Positions 1 to 5,376 of a stretch of DNA of 5,376 nucleotides are shown piece after piece. A program made the position numbers and the translations under genes. Positions within the stretch are counted from its first letter, which is position 1; the number at the start of each line of letters is the position of its first letter. This DNA comes from Bacillota bacterium. Its GTDB lineage: Bacteria > Bacillota > Sulfobacillia > JAJZYS01 > JAJYTV01. The notes under the pieces were generated by a model. It saw only the letters and a list, made by a program, of their open reading frames with translations, did no database searches and was not told the origin of the DNA. Where the stretch lies: the NCBI GenBank assembly GCA_021786135.1, contig JAJYNV010000353.1, forward strand, positions 1 to 5,376, written 5' to 3'.

Positions 1-1272
1 ACGCCGGCGGCCGGTCTCGTCGTGGCTGTCGCCTTCGTGCGCAGTTTCGTCGCGGGCCAGAGGGATCTCGGCAACTACTACCGCGACCTCGTGCGCGCCG
101 TGACCCGCATCTTCCTGCCCATCGCGTTCGTGGCGGCCATCGCCCTGATCGCCACAGGCGTGCCGGATACGCTCCTGGGCCCCGCCATCGCCCATACCAT
201 CACAGGCGCGACGCAGGTCATCGCGCGCGCGCCGGCGGCCGCCTTCGAGGCGATCAAGCAGCTCGGCACGAACGGCGGCGGCATCTTCAACGTCAATTCC
301 GCCCACCCGTTCGAGAATCCCACTCCTCTCTCGAACCTGATCGAGGAGCTCCTGATGTCCCTGCTGCCCACATCCCTAGTCTTCACGTTCGGCCACTACA
401 TCAAGAACCGGCGCCAGGCCTGGATCATCTTTGGCGTGACTATGACGCTGATGCTGGCGCTACTCGTCGTCGTCTACAGCTCCGAGACTGCGGGCAACCC
501 CCTCGTGCATCGGCTGCTCGGCACCCTCGGCGCGAACTGGGAAGGCAAGGAGACGCGCTTCGGCATGAGCGGAAGTTCGCTCTTCGTCACCCTGACGACG
601 GCCTACACGACCGGCGCCGTCAACACCATGCACGACAGCCTGATGCCGCTCGCCGGCTTCGTTCCGCTCTTCCAGATGATGCTCAACACGGTTTTCGGCG
701 GCAAGGGCGCGGGGCTCCTGAACATCCTGATGTTCGTCCTCCTCAGCGTCTTCATCACCGGCCTCATGGTGGGGCGGACGCCGGAGCTCTTCGGCAAAAA
801 GATCGAGACGAGGGAGGTTGCGGCGGCGGGAGCCGCCATGCTCATCCACCCCTTCATCATCCTCGGCGCGACGGCTCTGGCACTGGCTACGCCTGCCGGG
901 CAGGCAGGGATCTTCAATCCAGGCTTCCACGGCATCTCGGAGGTCGTCTATGCGTACGCCTCGTCTGCCGCCAACAACGGCAGCGCGTTCGCGGGCCTCG
1001 GTGCCGCGTCGCCGTTCTACGCCGTCTCCACAGGTATCGTGATCCTGCTCGGCCGCTATCTCTCCATGCTGCTGATGCTCTACATCGCGGGCTCCCTGCT
1101 CGCGAAGAAGACGGTGCCGGCTACATCCGGCACCTTGCGCACCGACACCTGGACGTTCGGCTGGATCTATCTCAGCGTCGTCCTGATCGTGGGCGCCTTG
1201 ACCTTCTTCCCGGTGCTGGCCCTAGGACCGATCGCGGAGCAGTTGGCCATGCTGGCCGGAAAGGTGTTCTGA
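1..1272 (+). CDS. kdpA: KdpA, potassium-binding and translocating subunit of KdpFABC (5' partial)
   Basis: This is the channel-like inner-membrane subunit that selects and binds K+ for the Kdp pump. The frame is open from base 1 and ends at TGA 1270-1272, giving 423 residues. By alignment from memory with the 557-residue E. coli protein, about 140 N-terminal residues, including the first pore loop, lie left of the window. Three of the four selectivity-filter loops are visible (window residue numbers): TNGGG at 90-94, followed by the HPFENPT signature; TTGAV around Gly205, followed by MHDS; and AANNGSAF around Gly327. These match the E. coli filter glycines 232, 345 and 468 at an offset of 140-141. 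Arg352 in LLGRY corresponds to E. coli Arg493, a residue tied to ion coupling. The conserved cytoplasmic motif GRTPELFGKKIE is at 258-269. Several strongly hydrophobic segments separate the loops (about 37-55, 139-161, 240-257, 341-365, 380-400). The first Met/Val codons in the window are internal, not the start. kdpB begins two bases after the stop. Confidence 0.98.
   Translation, partial: TPAAGLVVAVAFVRSFVAGQRDLGNYYRDLVRAVTRIFLPIAFVAAIALIATGVPDTLLGPAIAHTITGATQVIARAPAAAFEAIKQLGTNGGGIFNVNSAHPFENPTPLSNLIEELLMSLLPTSLVFTFGHYIKNRRQAWIIFGVTMTLMLALLVVVYSSETAGNPLVHRLLGTLGANWEGKETRFGMSGSSLFVTLTTAYTTGAVNTMHDSLMPLAGFVPLFQMMLNTVFGGKGAGLLNILMFVLLSVFITGLMVGRTPELFGKKIETREVAAAGAAMLIHPFIILGATALALATPAGQAGIFNPGFHGISEVVYAYASSAANNGSAFAGLGAASPFYAVSTGIVILLGRYLSMLLMLYIAGSLLAKKTVPATSGTLRTDTWTFGWIYLSVVLIVGALTFFPVLALGPIAEQLAMLAGKVF
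1258..1264 (+). promoter_or_regulatory. Ribosome binding site of kdpB
   Basis: GGAAAGG lies inside the last codons of kdpA and ends 10 bases before the ATG at 1275. It supports that ATG as the kdpB start and suggests that translation of kdpB is coupled to the end of kdpA. Confidence 0.6.
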
Positions 1273-1274
1273 CC

Positions 1275-3322
<2,048 letters not shown>

Positions 3323-3323
<1 letters not shown>

Positions 3324-3331
3324 GGAGGAGG
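3323..3331 (+). promoter_or_regulatory. Ribosome binding site of kdpC (decides the start)
   Basis: The purine run GGGAGGAGG begins in the last base of the kdpB stop codon and ends 8 bases before GTG 3340. It is the strongest Shine-Dalgarno sequence in the window. It decides for the GTG start over the in-frame TTG at 3310, which lies upstream of it and inside kdpB. Confidence 0.75.
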
Positions 3332-3339
3332 CTCGTCGC

Positions 3340-3927
3340 GTGATCCTCGACATCTGGCGCAACCTGCGCCTAGCGCTTACGCTCCTCGTGGTGCTCGGTC
3401 TCGGCTACTCTCTCGTGCTGGTCGGGATCGGCCAGATCCTCTTCCCGTACCAGGCGAACGGATCGCTCATCGTCCAAAGCGGCAAGGTCATCGGCTCGGC
3501 GCTGATCGGCCAGAGCTTCACGGCGCCCGGGTACTTTCACGGTCGCCCCTCCGCCACGGTGAACGCCGTAAGCGGCAAGGCGCAGCCCTACAACGCGGAT
3601 AATTCCTCGGGCTCGAACCTGGGGCCGACAAACCCAGCCCTCCTGAGCGAGATCAAGGCGAACATCGCGGCGCTCAAGGGACAGGTGACAGGCGCGATGC
3701 CAGCCAACCTTGTCGAAAGCTCGGCGTCCGGCCTCGATCCGGAGATCACCCTGCAGTCGGCGCTCGCGCAGGTGCCAGCGGTGGCCAAGGCGACAGGTCT
3801 CGACCCGGCGGAGCTCAGGCGGCTTGTCGCGGGCGAGACCGAAGAGCCGCTCCTCGGGATCTACGGGCCGAGAAGGGTGAACGTTCTCGAGCTGAATCTC
3901 GCCCTCCGCCAGCTCGAAGGGCGATGA
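3340..3927 (+). CDS. kdpC: KdpC, accessory subunit of KdpFABC
   Basis: KdpC is the small, single-span subunit that stabilises the pump and is thought to raise its ATP affinity. With the GTG start it has 195 residues (E. coli: 190). It begins with a short basic cytoplasmic segment and one membrane helix (about 11-34), followed by a large soluble domain. Family motifs are all present: GQSF at 57-60, YFHGRPS at 65-71, YNADNSSGSNLGPTNP at 84-99, SGLDPEIT at 130-137, QVPAVAKATGL at 144-154, and the closing VNVLELNLAL at 180-189. The start follows a strong GGGAGGAGG sequence, 16 bases after the kdpB stop. The stop codon overlaps the kdpD start as ATGA, so the two genes are probably translationally coupled. 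Nothing is truncated or odd. Identification is secure from motifs and from its position between kdpB and kdpD. Confidence 0.98.
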   Translation: MILDIWRNLRLALTLLVVLGLGYSLVLVGIGQILFPYQANGSLIVQSGKVIGSALIGQSFTAPGYFHGRPSATVNAVSGKAQPYNADNSSGSNLGPTNPALLSEIKANIAALKGQVTGAMPANLVESSASGLDPEITLQSALAQVPAVAKATGLDPAELRRLVAGETEEPLLGIYGPRRVNVLELNLALRQLEGR

Positions 3928-5063
3928 GCGACTACCGCCGGCGCACCTCGGAAGAGGTGCTGGCGCAGATCGAGCGGCTGCGGCGCGCGCGCCACAAGAT
4001 CTTCATCGGCGCCGCCGCGGGCGTCGGCAAGACGTACGCCATGCTGGGCGAGGCGCACGAGATGCAGGGGCACGGCATCGACGTCGTCGCAGGCGTGATA
4101 GACACGCATGGCCGTTCGGAGACCGCCGCCGTGCTCGAGGGGATCGAGGTGCTGCCGCCGCTCGAGGTGCCGCAGGGGTCGATCGTGCGCCAGGAGCTGG
4201 ACCTGGACGCCGTGCTGCGCCGGGCGCCGGACGTCGTCCTGATCGACGAGTTGGCGCATCAGAACGCTCCCGGCATGCGCAACCAGAAGCGCTGGCAGGA
4301 CGTGCGGACCATCCTCGAGGCCGGCATCAATGTGCACTCGACGCTGAACGTCCAGCACCTTGAGAGCCTCAACGACGTGGTGGCGCAGGTCACGGGCATC
4401 AGGGTGCGGGAGACGGTACCGGATGCGATCGTCGCGGAGGCGACCGAGCTCAGACTCATCGACCTCGCCCCGGAGGCGCTCGTCGAGCGCCTCCGGCAAG
4501 GCAAGGTCTATCCGCCTGCCCAGACGCAGCAGGCGCTCGACAAGTTCTTCCGCCTCGGCAACCTGACCGCCTTGCGCGAGCTTGTTCTGCGCACCGTGGC
4601 GGACCAGACCGACGAGGATCTCGGCGAGTACCGCCGCGCCCACAACATCACGGATCCCTGGCCGACCAAGGACCGCGTCCTCGTCTGCGTCACCGCGACC
4701 GAGCTCGGTCAGGTGCTGATTCGCCGCGGCTATCGCATGGCGCAGAGACTGAAGGGCGATCTCCTGGTCGCGACGGTGCAGAAACCCGGCCATACTCCCT
4801 CGCTGAAGGAGGCGCGGGCGCTCGATCGCAACCTGCGCCTGGCGACGGAACTCGGTGCGCAGGTGATCCGTGCCGAGGATGCGGAGGTCGCCAAGCGGCT
4901 CGTCAAGATCGCCGGCGACGCGGGTGCGACGCAGATCATCCTGGGCGAGACCAGGCGTACGCGGCTGCAGGAGATCCTGCACGGTTCGGTGATCGATCGC
5001 ATCCTGCGCGAGACGCATGATGCCGATGTGCTCATCGTCGCGCGGGCGCGCGCGGGGCGCTGA
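3924..5063 (+). CDS. kdpD: Short KdpD: N-terminal KdpD domain plus universal stress protein domain, no histidine kinase
   Basis: This is a 379-residue protein matching only the cytoplasmic N-terminal half of the sensor kinase KdpD (E. coli: 894 residues). The KdpD domain (about 20-230) has Walker A GAAAGVGKT at 29-37, DTHGRSET at 60-67, Walker B and following motif VVLIDELAHQNAPG at 104-117, KRWQDV at 122-127, and TLNVQHLESLND at 140-151. A universal stress protein (USP) domain follows (about 250-375), ending with the nucleotide-loop-like G341..G354-Ser355 segment. The four membrane helices, GAF, HisKA and HATPase parts of full KdpD are absent, so it cannot phosphorylate a response regulator alone. 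It is predicted to be soluble. The ATG overlaps the kdpC stop (ATGA). A GAAGGG sequence sits only 2 bases before it, so coupling to kdpC is likely. No kdpE follows. Short KdpDs are known from other bacteria, including cyanobacteria. The role here is inferred: control of the pump or partnership with a separate kinase half. Confidence 0.93.
   Translation: MSDYRRRTSEEVLAQIERLRRARHKIFIGAAAGVGKTYAMLGEAHEMQGHGIDVVAGVIDTHGRSETAAVLEGIEVLPPLEVPQGSIVRQELDLDAVLRRAPDVVLIDELAHQNAPGMRNQKRWQDVRTILEAGINVHSTLNVQHLESLNDVVAQVTGIRVRETVPDAIVAEATELRLIDLAPEALVERLRQGKVYPPAQTQQALDKFFRLGNLTALRELVLRTVADQTDEDLGEYRRAHNITDPWPTKDRVLVCVTATELGQVLIRRGYRMAQRLKGDLLVATVQKPGHTPSLKEARALDRNLRLATELGAQVIRAEDAEVAKRLVKIAGDAGATQIILGETRRTRLQEILHGSVIDRILRETHDADVLIVARARAGR
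3943..3960 (+). other. Predicted hairpin in the first codons of kdpD
   Basis: The arms GCACCTC (3943-3949) and GAGGTGC (3954-3960) are perfectly complementary and enclose GGAA, a GNRA-type tetraloop. The hairpin would form 17 bases after the kdpD start codon, over codons 7-13. It could slow initiation or limit KdpD output relative to KdpABC. No function is shown. A 7-bp stem of this kind is expected to appear by chance about once in a sequence of this size and composition. Confidence 0.3.
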
Positions 5064-5087
5064 TTCAGTTCGCCTGAGAGCGCGCGC
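5046..5087. terminator. Possible bidirectional hairpin across the kdpD/marR convergence
   Basis: GCGCGCGC at 5046-5053 can pair with GCGCGCGC at 5080-5087. Inside it GGCG (5056-5059) can pair with CGCC (5071-5074). The structure encloses both stop codons. It is placed where a shared terminator would be expected for two convergent genes. However, no T-run follows on either strand, the outer loop is long, and alternating GC is common in this sequence. This is a weak candidate only. Confidence 0.2.
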
Positions 5088-5376
5088 GGTCGAAGGCCTC
5101 CGCCAGGAGGCGCAGAAAGGCGTGCGCCGCCGGCCGCTGTGCGGCCGGGATGCCGGCGAAGAGGCGTTCGATCTCGGCGGTGAGGGCCATGCGCAGGTCG
5201 GCCGCGAGGCGCCTGCCATGCGGAGTGAGCCGGACGCGCACGCGCCGGCGATCCTCCTCGTCCTGCGTTCGTTCGAGCAGGCCCTCCTTGCGCAGCTGCT
5301 CGACCACCTGGCTGACCCATGGTCTGTCCGAGCCGATGCGACTGGCGATCTCGCCGATGGAGAGGCCGGCGGCCGG
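5065..5376 (-). CDS. MarR-family transcriptional regulator (N-terminus beyond the window)
   Basis: This minus-strand frame is open from the right edge to TGA (complement of 5065-5067), giving 103 residues. About 40-60 N-terminal residues of a typical 140-170 residue MarR protein are missing. From the edge inward it shows a winged helix-turn-helix: LSIGEIASRIG followed by the recognition helix SDRPWVSQVVEQLRKEG, then LLERTQDEEDRRRVRVRLT, the acidic-arginine wing with the DxRRRxVxLT pattern of the family, and then GRRLA leading into the C-terminal dimerisation helices. It should be a dimeric DNA-binding repressor or activator. Its ligand and targets cannot be told from sequence. It converges on kdpD with one base between the stop codons, so it is not in the kdp operon and co-regulation is not implied. 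The GTG at 5305-5307 is internal to the recognition helix region and is not the start. Its own promoter and operator are outside the window. Confidence 0.9.
   Translation of the reverse strand, partial: PAAGLSIGEIASRIGSDRPWVSQVVEQLRKEGLLERTQDEEDRRRVRVRLTPHGRRLAADLRMALTAEIERLFAGIPAAQRPAAHAFLRLLAEAFDRARSQAN

Noticed and set aside
78..935. Minus-strand frames (78-386, 460-930, 603-935) under kdpA.
   Set aside because: kdpA is intact over this range with its pore-loop motifs. The antisense products are charged, repetitive sequences with no domain.
3861..5219. A 452-codon open frame on the minus strand across kdpD.
   Set aside because: It lies antisense to a protein with clear KdpD motifs and runs on into the MarR gene in another frame. 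Its translation is a low-complexity Arg/Asp/Leu/His-rich sequence typical of the antisense of GC-rich genes.
4730..5320. Minus-strand 196-codon frame overlapping the MarR gene and the end of kdpD.
   Set aside because: The neighbouring minus-strand frame ending at 5065 carries the winged-helix motifs of MarR, and kdpD carries its own on the other strand. This frame has neither.
5040..5376. That the short KdpD results from a frameshift or sequencing error cutting a full kdpD.
   Set aside because: The sequence after the stop encodes a MarR protein on the other strand and no membrane or kinase sequence in any + frame. A single indel cannot explain the missing half. A past deletion or replacement remains possible.

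Overview
The window is a GC-rich (roughly two thirds G+C by eye), densely coded bacterial stretch. It holds most of a kdp operon for the high-affinity, ATP-driven potassium pump KdpFABC, followed by a convergent regulator gene. Long open frames on both strands, GTG use and the protein sequences fit a GC-rich Gram-negative such as a proteobacterium. The sequence alone does not settle the taxon, and a cyanobacterial, deinococcal or acidobacterial type of kdp operon also resembles this layout.

Layout: kdpA enters from the left edge without its start (1-1272, about 140 N-terminal residues missing). It is followed by complete kdpB (1275-3323), kdpC (3340-3927) and a short kdpD (3924-5063), all on the + strand. 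Gaps are 2 nt and 16 nt, and kdpC/kdpD share an ATGA overlap, so this looks like one transcription unit. A MarR-family regulator (5065-5376, minus strand, N-terminus beyond the right edge) converges on kdpD with a single base between the two stop codons. The operon promoter, kdpF and the start of kdpA lie left of the window. No RNA gene, insertion sequence, CRISPR array or gene-free stretch over 300 bases was seen.

How the genes work together: KdpA is the potassium-selective channel-like subunit, KdpB the P-type ATPase that energises transport, and KdpC the single-span accessory subunit. All diagnostic motifs of the three are intact, so the pump should work. The fourth protein is the unusual part. 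It keeps only the cytoplasmic N-terminal half of KdpD (Walker-type nucleotide-binding domain plus a universal-stress-protein domain) and has no membrane, GAF, HisKA or HATPase parts. It cannot be a histidine kinase by itself, and no kdpE follows it. Short KdpD proteins of this kind are known in other bacteria, so the architecture is not new, but its job is poorly settled. The most attractive reading, which is inference, is that it acts directly on the pump: the reported serine-kinase activity of E. coli KdpD maps to the retained part, and its reported target serine in KdpB is conserved here (Ser160). Otherwise this is an ordinary kdp locus.
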